From: Dromiciops gliroides
Lineage: Eukaryota > Chordata > Mammalia > Microbiotheria > Microbiotheriidae
DNA length: 64,000 nucleotides
Reading direction: 5' to 3'
NCBI RefSeq assembly: GCF_019393635.1
Contig: NC_057866.1
Span: forward strand, 2,119,001 to 2,183,000
The position numbers and the translations under genes were made by a program. Of the stretch, positions 12,401 through 23,928 are shown in pieces. Numbering within the stretch: position 1 is the first letter of the stretch; each line of letters starts with the position of its first letter. The notes beneath the pieces are model-generated. The model was not told the origin of the DNA and did not search any database. It saw only the letters and a list, made by a program, of their open reading frames with translations.

Positions 12401-13785
12401 CCTGGAGGGCACTAGTGAAAGGGGAGGGGGACAGAGGAAGGCTTAGAGGAGAAGAAAGAAAAGGGCTCAGTCAGGAGGGACCATGGTCCAGGCATTCCTG
12501 GGGGATAGCCAGGGCAAAAGTGCAGAGATGAGAGATGGAGACGGGGAGTGAAGCTGGAGAGGTGGAGGGGCAGGAGGTGAAGGGCTCTTGCAGATGAGCA
12601 GAGGAGTTTCCAGTTTGTTCTAGAGGCAACAGGCTCAGTGGGGGTGAGTCACCAGGGGAGTGACGGGGTCAGATTTAATGGTTCTAGCGGCAGCAGGTTC
12701 ATTGCGGCCTGGAACAAGTCCAGGCTAGAGGCAGGGAGGCCCACTAGGAGGTTGTGTCCATCATCCATCTAGGAGGAAAGGAGACAAGGTTCCACATCTC
12801 ATTTGGGCAGAGAAGGGGCAGGACACGGCCACTTGTCACTCTCATAAGATTTCTAGATGTGGAATAGACTTGCCAGGAATCCGAGGTGAGCTCCCTGGTA
12901 TCTCCTGGTTTGCAGACCTCTTTCCTATTCTAAAATCAGAGACTTTTGTATAGGCCTCTCTCCTGTTCCTCCTGAGCCTCTGTTGGCCCCACACCAGGGC
13001 TTGGCCACAGCATCTGATGGCTCTCTCAGAGATGGAGCTCATGTGGGGCTGGCTACCAGAACCTACCCCTTTCCATTTCTGGGCCAGTCACATCTGGAGT
13101 GAATCTAAGACAGTGAGCTGGTGAGCTCCCTGTGCCGCTGCATCACCCTTCTTCCCACTCCATGCACTTATTTCTCCTTGGGTCTTCAGAATTTCGTTCT
13201 AGAGAGTTGTCTGACCCTTCTGGGCTGACTTCCCCAAAGAACATTTATAACATTCATCTGGGAGGTCTTACCCATTGTTCCTCTGAAGCTTTGGAATCTT
13301 TTCCCATGTTTTCAAGTATCCTTATCTCAGGACAAGTTACAAAAGATCCCCGTGTCTCTAGTCCAGGCTTCATTTCTGCCTACCTGGCTATTCAGTCAAT
13401 AATCCAAGCATTTCAGTTAATGGTCTAATAAACATTTATTAAACAACTGCTGTGAACCAGGCTCTAAAAATTAAAAAAAAAAAATCCACCCCCACCACCA
13501 GCCCCTCTCTTCCTTGAAGGGTTTGCTTTCCTCCTTGTTTATCCCCCAAACCCCATGGAGCTAATTTAGCCTCTTAAGGCCTAGGAAGGAGTCCCATGGT
13601 GAGAATCCTGGCATCTATGGGGAGGAGAGAGAACCAATGGAGGCAGCAATGGGATGAGGAGCAGACTGCAGAGATGGGCCAGGTCCTGGTGTCTCTATTG
13701 GTGTTCTGAACACCTCTCTGACAAAGTCCAACAGGAGAGGCTGAGCCAACCATGAGGCCTTCTCCATGGCCGGGTGGGGTTGGGT
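12401..13785. other. Intergenic, no gene seen
   Basis: G-rich sequence at 12430-12760 resembles diffuse stretches at 21.5, 43.4 and 60.3 kb, possibly an old unclassified repeat. No exon is supported. Confidence 0.4.
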
Positions 13786-14247
13786 GGGGGAGAGACAGAG
13801 ACAAAGAGAGAGAGAAGAGAGAAGAGAGAGGAGAGAGGAGACAGAGAAGAGAGAGACAGAGAGAGAAGAGACAAAGAGAGGGATAGGAGAGAGAGAGAAG
13901 AGAGGAGAGAGACAGAGGAGAAACAGATAGAGAAAACAGACAGAGAGGAGAGAGAAGAAGCAGCTAGGTGGTGCAGTGGATAGAGCACTGGCCCTGGATT
14001 CAGGAGGACCTGAGTTCAAATCCAGCCCTGGGCAAGTCACTTAAACCTCATTGCCCTGCCAAAAAAAAAGAAAAAAGAGAGAGAGGAGACAGACAGGAGA
14101 GAGAGAGACAGAGACAGAGAGAGAGAGAGAGAGAGGAGAGACAGAGAAGAGAAAGACAGAGAGACAGAAAGGAGAGAGAGAGATAGAGAGAAGAGGCAAG
14201 TCAGACAGAGGCCCACGCGCGCGCGCGCGCGCGCACACACACACACA
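13786..14247. repeat. (GAGA)n region split by a SINE, ending in (CG)n(CA)n
   Basis: GAGAGACAGAGA-type sequence flanks a SINE at 13960-14079. At 14215-14247 an alternating CG run passes directly into CA repeats, all alternating pyrimidine-purine. Confidence 0.9.
13960..14079 (+). mobile_element. Short SINE, internally shortened
   Basis: CAGCTAGGTGGTGCAGTGGA through CCTGGGCAAGTCACTTAAAC and an A-rich tail. The usual CTTACTAGCTGTGTGA segment is missing. Confidence 0.88.
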
Positions 14248-14374
14248 GAGCTATCTGTCCCCTGAGTTAGGAAGCTGCTACAAGGAAAATGATCCTACAG
14301 AACAGAAAGGACAGGATGCTCTGGAAAGGAGCAGACCCTGGGAAGCCTACCAGGCAGGTAGTCGCTTGATGTAG

Positions 14375-14588
14375 ATTGTTGTTGAGTTGTTTCAGTTGTG
14401 TCAGACCTTTGTGACCCCATTTGGGGTTTTCTTGTCATAGATGATGGAATGGTTTGTCATTTCCTCCTCCAGATGAGGAAACTGAGGCAAACAGGATGAA
14501 GTGACTTGCCCAAGGTCACACAGCTAGCAAGTGTCTGAGGCTGAATTTGAACTCAGGTCTTCCTGATTCCAAGCCACCTAGCTGCCTA
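14375..14588 (-). mobile_element. CORE-type SINE
   Basis: Antisense: TTGTTGTTGAGTTGTTTCAG, GACCCCATTTGGGGTTTTCT, then TGACTTGCCCAAGGTCACAC and CCACCTAGCTGCC. Confidence 0.85.
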
Positions 14589-14746
14589 CAACATGTATTA
14601 AGCACCTACTGTGTGCCAGGTAAAGTGCAAAGTATTGGAGACATACAAAGGCAAAAGCCACCCTCAAAGAAGTAAACAAGTATGTACTAAAATCAAGAGA
14701 AACAGGAAGGCGTTAAGAGAGGGAAGGCACTAGAATTAATAGGATT

Positions 14747-14869
14747 GGGGCAGCCAGGGAGTGCTGCTGTGGAAAGAGGACAGGCCCTGGAGCCAGGAGG
14801 ACCTGAGTTCAAATCTGATCTCAGACACTCACTAGCTGTGTGACCTTGGACAAGTCACTTAATCCTCTA
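14747..14869 (+). mobile_element. Short SINE, diverged head
   Basis: GGGGCAGCCAGGGAGTG, GGAGGACCTGAGTTCAAATC, TAGCTGTGTGACCTTGGAC. Confidence 0.82.
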
Positions 14870-15510
14870 TCGGGGAGCAGCAGAGTATAGTGTGTGAAGG
14901 GGCCGCAAACATGCATGTGTCTATGACCAGGCATGTATATGCACATGTGTGTTTGCATGCACCTGTGTGTGATGTGCACATGTGTATCCAAAGTAGGTCT
15001 CACTGCCCTTCTGGCAGAGCCAGCTTCTCCGCTCCCAGATGTCCCCAGGCCCAGGCACCCCGCGTAGCCTCTGAGTCATGGAGGCTCGGGCCTCTCCCAC
15101 ACTCCTCAGCCCCAATGTCAATGACCTCTTCCTGGACGGGTGCCTAGGACTGCAGGCTGGTTCTCCATCCTCCCTCCTCTTTGTCCGTTCTTCCCACATG
15201 ATGCGGCTCTGAGCAGTCAGCTCTGTGTGCTCTGGAGCCATCAATGGCTCCCCATCACCTGGAGGAGACTGCACCAGGGTCTTTGCCCAGTCTTTCCAAC
15301 CCGGCTCCATCCAGCTCATTGCCTTCTTCTCTTCACAGACACAAGTGGGCACTGCCCCACAACACTTTCTCTCCTACGGCCACTCCTCCCTAGGCCTCAA
15401 ATGCTGAACGCCTGAATTCCTTCAAGGCTCTTAGCTCAAGAGCCCCCTCCTTAGGGAAGCCCCCTCAGGCCCATAGTTGTCAGCAGGGCTTTCTACTTCA
15501 TCTCTCCTTA

Positions 15511-15666
15511 TTTCTTTTTCTTTTTCTTTTTTTTCAGGGCAATGAGGGTTAAGTGACTTGCCCAGGGTCACAGCTAGTAAGTGTCAAGTGTCTGAGGTCA
15601 GATTTGAACTCAGGTCCCCCTGAATCCAGGGCCAGTGCTCTATCCACTGCACCACCTAGCTGCCCC
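15511..15666 (-). mobile_element. Short SINE (first of pair)
   Basis: A T-rich tail precedes GGGCAATGAGGGTTAAGTGA and the copy ends CACCTAGCTGCCCC. TCCTTATTT flanks both sides. Confidence 0.88.
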
Positions 15667-15675
15667 TCCTTATTT

Positions 15676-15850
15676 ATTTATTTTTCTTTTTTGTTTGTTT
15701 ATTTGTTTATTTATTTATTTTTGCTGGGCAATGAGGGGGTTAAGTGCCTTGCCCAGGGTCACACAGCTAGTGTCAAGTGTCTGAGGCCAGATTTGAACTC
15801 AGGTCCTCCTGAATCCAGGGAAGGTGCTTTATCCACTGTGCCACCTAGCT
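15676..15850 (-). mobile_element. Short SINE (second of pair)
   Basis: T-rich tail, GGGCAATGAGGGGGTTAAGT, ending GTGCCACCTAGCT. CTTATTTAT lies on both sides. Confidence 0.88.
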
Positions 15851-16139
15851 TATTTATGAGCATACTGGGTGGCCTAAGGAGAAGATAAGCCCCCTGAGGA
15901 TAGGGCTTGTTCATTCGTGTCTCTGAATCTGCAGTGCCTTGCACATAGTGGGTGCTTTAAAACCACTGGCTGAACCGTACCCAGTGCTCTCCACGGTGCT
16001 CGTCATCTGCACAGTCTGTTCCTGCACCCAGTCCCTCCTTGGTGCCGAGACAAGGACTCAGAATAGACTCTTCCCCCTTATTCCCTGGGCTGTTGAAGGG
16101 ATGGGATTAGCAGGAAGGGGAGCCTGGGATTTATTGAGG

Positions 16140-16848
16140 GCCAAGTTGGCAGAGGGAGGAGGGAGGGAGGGAGGGAGGAGGGAGGGAGGGAGAAGGGGGA
16201 GGGAGGAGGGAGTGAGGATGGGAGGGGGAGGAGGGAGGGAGGGAGAGAGAAGGGGGGAGGGAGGAGGGAGGGAGGGAGAGAGAAGGGGGGAGGGAGGAGG
16301 GGGGAGGGAGGAGGGAGGGAGGGAGAAGGGGGAGGGGGGAGGGAGGGAGAAGGAGGGAGGGAGGAGGGAGGGAGGGAGAAGGGGGAAGGGAGGAGGGAGG
16401 GAGGGAGAAGGGGGAGGGAGGAGGGAGTGAGGATGGGAGGGGGGAGGAGGGAGGGAGGGAGAGAGAAGGGGGAGGGAGGAGGGAGGGAGAAGGAGGGAGG
16501 GAGGAGGGAGGGAGGGAGAAGGGGGGAGGGAGGAGGGAGAAGGGGGAGGGAGGAGGGAGGGAGAAGGAGGGAGGGAGGAGGGAGAGAGGGAGAAGGGGGG
16601 AGGGGAATGGGAGGGAAGATGGGAGGGGGGAGGAGGGAGGGAGGGAGAAGGGGGGAGGGAGGAGGGAGGGAGAATGGGAGGGGGGAGGAGGGAGGAAGGG
16701 AGAAGGGGGAGGGAGGAGGAGGGAGGGAGAAGGAGGGAGGATGAGAGGGGGGAGGAGGGAGGGAGGGAGGGAGAAGGGGTGAGGGAGATGGGAGGGAGGA
16801 GGAGGGAGGAGGGGTGAGGGAGGAGGGAGGGAGGATGGGGAGGGGGAG
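16140..16848 (+). repeat. Polypurine (GGA/GGGA)n minisatellite
   Basis: About 700 bases, nearly all A and G on the plus strand, with a higher-order pattern in which GGGAGGAGGGAGGGAG alternates with GAGAAGGGGGA. Long open frames on both strands are compositional. Confidence 0.95.
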
Positions 16849-17954
16849 GACCCTGGCTGGGGGCCTGCAAACTGTAGTACCCTGTGCCTGCTCTCTCATA
16901 CCCATAATTTGCCTCTTGCCAACATGGGGACCCTGGGGACCAGAGGCTTTGGGACGACCCAGTGACGGAGATGGGGTCAGGTTCTTTCCTGGGGTGGGAG
17001 GGGAGAGGTGGGCTCCTGGGCAGCTGCACCACCACCTGGGGCCCAGCCATGAGGGACAGGCCTGGAGGCCAGGATCCTTGCCTGAGCTTGCTCTGAGTAG
17101 TTCAAGGCTGAGGCCAGACCCAGAGCCCATGTTGAGATGATATTCGGAAAACTCTCTGCTCAGGGCCTAGGTCATAGAAGGCACCTGATGAATGCTCAGT
17201 CCACCCCATGCCCACCCCTCCCTTCCCTTCTCCTCGAAGGGTCAGGGACGGCCCGAGTGACCATGGGGCCAGGGCCACATGTTAGCCTGGGACCACCCTG
17301 AGCTCTAAGTGGGCAGTCTGTATGGGAGATCCAATGAGTCCTGTCTCTGACCATTGCTGTGGGTCTCTCTGCTCTCTGGCTCCCAGGTGCTCCCCTTAGG
17401 AGTCACTGATCTCCCTGGGCTCCAACCCTGCCCCCCCCCCCCCAGGGGAGCACTGCTCACTTGGGCTGGGAGGAGGCCTGAGCTGATTCTGGCCTGACTG
17501 TGAAGATCTCCCCGCTTACTCCCGGATAGTCTCACCCATGTGGCTAGGGGTACATGCAGAGAGTGGGCAACTCGGAGAGAAAAGAGATGGAAGTGGGGTC
17601 AGCAAGAGAGCCCAAGGGAAGGTGAGGAGGCAGGGAGGCAGCAATTTGAGCCGTCCAGCCTCCCCAGCATCCACCATCCACCCGCCATCGGCCAGGCTGG
17701 CTGGCTCCCTCTGAGGGCAGTGAGCCCCACAGAGCACCCTCACGCTCCAACCAGCCTTCGCTCCCCTTTCCCCTTTATGTCCGATGTCCCCTCTGAGGAT
17801 CGCCTTCTCCCTGTTCACCCCTCACTTCCCCTGGAGGAGCAGGAGCCCCAGACCCAGGTCTGGCTCCCACCACCCTCAGAGTCCTGAGGGCATTCATTGG
17901 AGCTTCCCTGGGGGCTTCTGAGCTGTTTGTGATAATCAATGAACACAAGAATCA
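16849..17954. other. Intergenic, no gene seen
   Basis: A C-run lies near 17428-17442. No recognised repeat or exon. Confidence 0.5.
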
Positions 17955-18340
17955 ATCAATAAACATCTATTAAGCACCTACTAAGAATGAATGAATGAAT
18001 GAGTGAATGAGGAGTGAAAAGGCATTTCTTAAGCTCTAACTATCTGCCAGACCCTGTTATGTGCTAGGGATGCAAATGCAAAAGTAATTGTGTCCTGGTC
18101 TTCAAGGAACAACTGGGTTAGAGTGTGGAGTCCAGAGTCAGGAAGACCTGAGTTCAAATTCAGCCTAGATACTTCCTAGCTGTGTGACCCTGGGCAAGTC
18201 ACTTCACCCTGTGTGCCTCTGTTTCCTCATAATCATAATAAAAGCGCTTGCCTCCCAAGGTTGTAGGGAGGGTTAACTGAAATGATATTGTACAGTTCTT
18301 AGCACAGTAAGCACTCTACAAAGGCTAGCTATCCTTGGGA
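17955..18340 (+). mobile_element. MIR3-like fragment and MIR SINE
   Basis: AACATCTATTAAGCACCTAC with (GAAT)n follows a MIR3-like layout. From about 18110 comes a MIR copy with TAGCTGTGTGACCCTGGGCA and CTTAGCACAGTAAGCACTCT. Confidence 0.65.
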
Positions 18341-18424
18341 GAGGTAACGCTCCCGGAGGGGAGTGATGGCTTAAATCCTCAGGTCCTGGGAGTGCTGGGT
18401 GTGGACATATCTGAGCCCTGCCCA

Positions 18425-18668
18425 TTGAATCTTCTTGTTGCTGAATCATTTCAGTGTCAGACTCTCCAGGACCCCATTTGGGGTTTTCTGGGCAGAGATC
18501 CTGGAGTGGTTTGCCATCTCCTTCTCCAGCTCATTTTACAGATGAGAAAACTGAGGCAAACACAGTAAAGTGACTTGCCCAGGGTCACACAGCTAGGAAG
18601 TCTCTGAGGCCAGATTTGAGTCTCCTGATTCCAAAGCCCAGGGCTCTGTGCACGATGGCTCCACCTAG
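18425..18668 (-). mobile_element. CORE-type SINE
   Basis: Antisense copy with ACCCCATTTGGGGTTTTCTG, TGACTTGCCCAGGGTCACAC and CTCCACCTAG. Confidence 0.85.
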
Positions 18669-19057
18669 CGGCATCTTTAAGCTATGGATTACAAAATAAT
18701 TAAGATTTTGGTCTCAAGTCTCCATCAGAATGAGAAACTTTATCACTGCTCAATCATGCTTCAAGGACAACAGTACCCACCACGGTTACTAAAGGCCTGG
18801 ACACCCTCTCTCTTTTTTTTAAAGTAATAAACATTTTTATTTGTAGTTTGGGGTTTCAATTTTTATCCCTCTTTCCCTCCCTCCCCTCCCTCCTCCCTGG
18901 GTCCATAAGCAATCAGAAATAGGTTATACATGTACGATTATGTAAAACATGACCATAGTTGATATTGTGTATAAGAAGACTAGAATAAAAGAGAAAAAAA
19001 GAAAGAAAGTAACAAATAGCCTGCTTCAGTCTGTGTTCCATCAATATTAGTTCTTTC

Positions 19058-19231
19058 AGGGGCAGCTAGGTGGCACAGTGGATAGAGCACCAGCCCTGGA
19101 GTCAGGAGGGCCTGAGTTCAAATCCGGCCTCAGACACTTAACACTTACTAGCTGTGTGACCCTGGGCAAGTCACTTAATCCCAATTGCCTCACTGAAAAA
19201 AACCAACCAAACAAACAAACAAAAACCCATC
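19058..19231 (+). mobile_element. Short SINE inside L1
   Basis: GGGGCAGCTAGGTGGCACAG through a CCAA/ACAA-rich tail. AGTTCTTTC is duplicated at 19049-19057 and 19232-19240. Confidence 0.92.
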
Positions 19232-19394
19232 AGTTCTTTCTCTGGAAGTGGACGGTGTGTTTCATCTATAGTCCTTTGGGATTGTCTTGGATCATTGCAT
19301 TGTTGAGAATAGTTGTTATTCACAGTTCTTCATCAAACAATATTGTTGTCTCTGTGCACAAGGTTCTGTTGGTTTTGCTCACTCTGCATCAGTT

Positions 19395-19895
19395 TGTTGT
19401 GAGAGAAATAGGGTAGGGGGTTTGGGGTCCTTAGGAATTCCTCTTTAAAGAATTACACCCTCTTGCACACAAATCCAGTAGAATAGGATAACAGTTTATT
19501 TAGGGGCTGAGGAAGGGAAACCAAGAGAGAAATCCTTGGACTTCTTATGGGGAGAAGGCATGGCACAGAGGTCCAATGGTGGTCTGATGAGGAAAGTTCC
19601 CCTATTGAGGGAGGACCACCCCCACTGGTGGTGGCTGGAGGAGTTGGGTGAGGGGTGGCTTCGGATCTCTCAAGCCATCTCTCTCCTCCTCCCTCCACAG
19701 AGGCAGCAGCTACACCTAATCTTACCTCCCCAGGGGTGAGGGAGTCTGGAATGAAGGGTGGTGGTCCCCGAGCTAACTCAGTAGATCCAGTGCCACTTAT
19801 CTCTTTAGGTGTGTCTGTCCTTTGGTTTAGTTTCTCAAGGAGAAGGTTCTTTGATGTGCCCCAGAGAACTTCTGGGGTGGCCTGGGCCCGTAACA
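19395..19895 (-). mobile_element. Solo LTR of an endogenous retrovirus (ERV1-like)
   Basis: A 501-bp unit begins TGTTGTGAG and ends CCGTAACA on the plus strand, has TG...CA ends with short inverted repeats, and is flanked by a 4-bp duplication AGTT (19391-19394 and 19896-19899) inside an L1. A polyadenylation signal lies at 19495-19500 on the minus strand. It is younger than the host L1 and has no internal region. Confidence 0.85.
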
Positions 19896-20005
19896 AGTTC
19901 ATACAAGTCTTTCCAGGACTTCCTGAAGTCCTCCTGCTTGTCATTTCTTAGAGCACAATAATATTCCATCACCATCATCTACCACAGCTTGTTTACTGGT
20001 CACTC

Positions 20006-21904
20006 TCTTTAAGGAAACTGGAGGACTGCTGAGGGTGGTCAGGCCCCCACTCTGTTGTCCCTGAGGATGGAGCTGGGGTGGGTGGTGACTGAGCCGGGAC
20101 AGGGTGGGGTGGGCTCACCCTGCACTAATTCACTTAAGGACCAGACTCTGTGACCCAGAGCTTTGACCAGATTAGGGTACTGATCAGCTAAGAAGAGGAA
20201 GTCTCTGATTACTTGTGGGAAGCCAAGCATCTCCTTTGGGTGGTGGAGGCACTGAATGTTGGAGTTGGGAGCAGGATTGAGGGCGTGCCTCCTCTGAGTC
20301 ACTCTCTAATGCTGTTCCCTCCTTCCTGCTGCTCCCCTGTTTGATCTGATCTGTGGAAATTTGCTGCAGAATACTGGGAACCCCAGCCACCAATGGCTGG
20401 TGTGAGAAGGGGCTGTCCGGAATTGGGAGGAAACTATCAGGAGGGACTCTGGGACCCTGGAGTCGTCCTCATCCTTTGTGTGTCTAAAGGCACTGACCCC
20501 TTTTCTGAATAGGTTTTTAAGTGAACCAAACACATGGAGTTGTGATGAAAGCCAATTAAATGGAAAGTTAGAATAAAAGGATTTTTAAAACCCAGCCCCG
20601 CCCCCACAGGGCACAGACCGCAGCTTAATAGCCCTACCCCAAAGTGCTTAGGAGACTTTGATTAACAAGTTGTTTCTGAAAGGCCTGGGACTGTAATACA
20701 GAGTGTTTGAGAGCTGGTGAGTTTGGCTCATGGTGGCTGCTTGGTGTTGGCCTGACCTCTTCTGGGCAGGACCAGATCCAGCTTGGAGAGGTAGGACAAG
20801 ATCAAGGAATCAGACAATGCCAACACGAGGACTTTAGACCTAGTTTGTAGGCAGCTGGGAGCCACGGAAGTTTTTTGAGGAGCAGAGTATTCTGGGCAAG
20901 AGGAATATTCCTGGGAAGGGCCCATCCATGGGCTCAATGCAGACCCCGCGATTCCTTCGAAAGCCAAAAAAAACCCCAACAAAACCCTTCCTGGGAATCC
21001 TGGGAGCTGCATCGGCCTGCACTGTTACACTGAAGGGTCCTCGAGGGTAAAACCTGTTTTCAAATGTGTGCCCCCAGCACTCGGCCCAGGGCCTGGCACA
21101 CAGGAAGTCCTGAACAAATGCTTTCACGTTCCTTCGTTGGCTCATCACCGTGAGGATGGTGCAATGCAGTGTTTCCTGGGGCCCAGCTTTGAACAGTGAT
21201 AGATTGGTGAGGCTGGAGGACTGGTTTGAAGGCCACTGCAATCAGGGCAGGCGAGGAGGGAGGGCAAGGGGAGCGGGTGAGGAAAGCTGAGGACCTGCTC
21301 CAGGGAGGTGGCCCTGGGAGGCGTCCTGCAGCCTATCAGGAGATTGCAAAGGCCCTTCACCTGCTGGGGTCAGGAACAAGGGAAGCTGAGGCCTCTCAGC
21401 CTGCCGAGTCTGTGGGGGGCTGGGAGGACCAGGGAGGGGAGGACCAGGGAGGGCATGAGCGAGGGTGGCCAAGGGGTCTGCGGGCCAGCTGATGGGTGAG
21501 CCTGGAGAACAGCAACCTGCAGGGGTAACTGTGCAGCAGGGAATGAGGACATGGAGAAAGCGCTGAGGTACAGATGGAAGGGTGGGGGTGTTCTAGGGAG
21601 GCAGGGGGAGGGATCCAGGCAGAGGTCAGCCAAGGGAGGACCTGTAAGAAGAAGGTGGCCCTGGAGAGGACTGGGTTGGGGCCTGGAAGTCAGAAGGCCA
21701 GAGCTGGTGGATGGCTGGGGAGGGCAGCAGGGCCAAGCCCTGGCCAAGATGTTGAGATGTGTGTGTGTGGGGAGGGGGCGATGAGCCTGAGCTATGCGGG
21801 TGGGGCCAGGGGGCCTCAGAGGTAATGAGGACGCTGGAAAGTTTTGAGGGGAGAGATAATGAGATCCATCAGGAAATGCAGAGTTGGGGGGGGGTGAGGT
21901 GGAG
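20006..21904. other. Intergenic, unclassified
   Basis: 20010-20560 is an unplaced block next to the L1/LTR nest that I cannot assign. 20560-21900 is G-rich with no supported exon. Confidence 0.4.
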
Positions 21905-22200
21905 ATGACCTTGTGACACCCCCTCCATCCTCACCTCTGGCATTCTCTCTGGCCATCCACCCTAATCAGGATGCCCTCTCCTCATCTCTCACCTCTGGGC
22001 TTTCTTCAAGTCTCCCTCCTCCAGGAAGCCTTCCAGGGCCTTCCCTTGGTACCTCTCTCCTCTGGATCTTGCATGGACCTTGCTTTGTCTACCTTTGCCT
22101 GCCTGTTGTCTCTCTCCCTTAAGTTATGAGCTCCTTGTGGACAGAGACCGGCAGAAGACAGAGCTTATCACGTGCCTGGCACATAGTGAGGGAGTCTAGA
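21905..22200 (+). mobile_element. L2 3' end
   Basis: CTCCTCCAGGAAGCCTTCCA, GAGCTCCTTGTGGACAGAGA and GTGCCTGGCACATAGTGAGG follow the L2 3' end. Confidence 0.7.
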
Positions 22201-22204
22201 AGTA

Positions 22205-22445
22205 TGGTGGTGAGAGGGCACCATAGTGTACCAAGCACCAGGCCTGTGGTCAGGAAGATCTGAGTTCAAATCCAGCCTCAGACACTTCCTCGCTGTGTGA
22301 CCTTGGACACGTTGCATCACCCTGTCTGCCTCATTTCCCTCCTCTGTAGAATGAGCCGGGGAAGGAAAAGCAAAGGGCTCCAGCCCGTCTGCCAAGAAAG
22401 CCCCGGATGGGGCCTTGAAGGGTCGAACAGGACGGAACAACCTCA
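22205..22445 (+). mobile_element. CORE-type SINE, diverged
   Basis: GGTCAGGAAGATCTGAGTTC, GTGTGACCTTGGACACGTTG and GAACAGGACGGAACAACCTC mark the head, core and tail. Confidence 0.75.
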
Positions 22446-23399
22446 AAAGTCTGGCTAGAGCTTGCTGAGCCTGCTCTGAGCGAGGCTCTGGTTGGGTTTG
22501 TCAGGCCTGGCCTCACCGGCAAAGCAGGGCTGAGCTAGACCAGAGGCTTCACTCCCTGGCGGCCCAGACCACATTCAGACCAACAGGCAAATCCTTCCCA
22601 GAATGAAGCAAGGGCAGAAGTCAGTGTCCCACCCCCAGTTTAGTGAGCCCTGTTCCTATTTGAGTTGGCCCCACCTCATTGGACTAGGCAGCCCAGCCCA
22701 GCAAAGGCTGGTCCTAAGGGGGTGCTCACTACCTGCCTTTGATCCTCAGGCTGGGGGGGTGGGGATGAGAGTCAGCCACAGCTATGGGGGGGTGGCCTGG
22801 AGATGGGCCTCACAGGTCTGGTTAGAGGATGATAACTGGGTAGCCTTGTCAGGCCTCCGGGCCGGTACGTGGTCCCTTCAAGCTCTGAAGACAGCCAATG
22901 CTGAGCTCTCCTGGGCACCTTCTCTACCCACCTCTGGCTGGGAAGGGTCCCACCCACCCCCGTACTGGCCCTGCTGCTTCTGCCCCGGCTAGCTCTGTGA
23001 GCAGCGTCTCCCGGCCTCCTCGCGGCTCTGGGGGGGGGGAGCCCCTCTCCCCACTATTGCCAGTCCCCAGTCTCTCGGTCTGCAGACTCTGCCTGTCCCT
23101 TATTCTGGAGGAGAGCCCCACCTCTCCAGGAAGGGAGGCTGTGGCCCAAGTGATGAGGGGCGGCCTGGACCAGCCTCCCACTCCGAGCCCCAGGTAACCC
23201 TTCCATGGTGCATTTTACAGGCCGTGGAAAGGAAGAAGACATGAGTGAATTGAATGCTGGCTGGAAAAGCCCCTTGGTTTGCAGAAGGGGTCCCTAAGGT
23301 CAGACAGAGGGGCAGGCTGCCCGAGGCCTTCTGGGTGAAGCTGTAGAGGTTAGCTCTCAGGATCCCCAAGGGAGAGCCAGCTAATCTGTGATAAATAGT
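22446..23399. other. Intergenic, no gene seen
   Basis: No recognised exon or repeat apart from G-runs near 22755 and 23030. Confidence 0.45.
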
Positions 23400-23623
23400 C
23401 TTTCTTCGAGGCAGCCCAGTGGGCAAGGAGTCAGGAAGACCCAGCCTAACCATAGACTCAGAAACTTCCTGGCTGGGTGACCTTGGGCAAGTCACTTCAT
23501 TGCCCTCTGCTTCAGTTTCCTCAACTGTAAGAAGAATCCTAATAGCACCTACTTCTATAGGTTGAGATAATATCTGTGGGCAGTTAGCACTGCCTAGCAC
23601 ACAGTAGGCACTCAATAAAAGCT
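23400..23623 (+). mobile_element. MIR-family SINE
   Basis: TGACCTTGGGCAAGTCACTT, TTCAGTTTCCTCAACTGTAA and CACACAGTAGGCACTCAATA. Confidence 0.82.
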
Positions 23624-23795
23624 TTTCTCCCACCCTTCCCCCTACCCCTTGCCCAGGCCCAGGGCCTCAGAAGGTGTGGTCTGTGTGTGGCTTGGGACTT
23701 TTTGTGCATAGAGCAGAGGGACTTGATGTCAGCCCTCCAGAGGGACCTCTCATAGTCACTGCTACCAGGAAGGCCAAGGATTCCCCATCCTGTGA

Positions 23796-23928
23796 TTTTT
23801 TTTTTTTTTTTAGTGAGGCAATTGGGGTTAAGTGACTTGCCCAGGGTCACACAGCTGGTAAGTGTTAAGTGTCTGAGGTCGAATTTGAACTCAGGTCCTC
23901 CTGAATACAGGGCCAGCACCTAGCTGCC
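23796..23928 (-). mobile_element. Short SINE
   Basis: The T-tail is followed by GTGAGGCAATTGGGGTTAAG, ending CACCTAGCTGCC. TGATTTT flanks it. Confidence 0.88.

Larger units (their letters stand above)
15225..15975 (+). mobile_element. L2 3' end with two nested SINEs
   Basis: L2-like text (TCAATGGCTCCCCATCACCT through CTTGCACATAGTGGGTGCTT) is interrupted by two antisense SINEs. Confidence 0.7.
18810..20005 (-). mobile_element. LINE-1 3' end, split by a SINE and a solo LTR
   Basis: Three L1 pieces (about 18810-19058, 19232-19394 and 19896-20005) read on continuously as antisense 3' UTR and ORF2 end. This gives the order L1 first, then SINE and LTR insertions. Confidence 0.85.

Noticed and set aside
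16058-17130. Open frames of 330 and 350 codons on the minus strand, rich in Pro, Ser and Leu
   Set aside because: They lie across the polypurine tract; low-complexity codons lacking stops explain them.
20306-20533. 75-codon minus-strand frame starting FGSLKNLFRKG as a small gene
   Set aside because: It begins at a non-ATG codon, has no recognisable family and lies in an unassigned block beside mobile elements.
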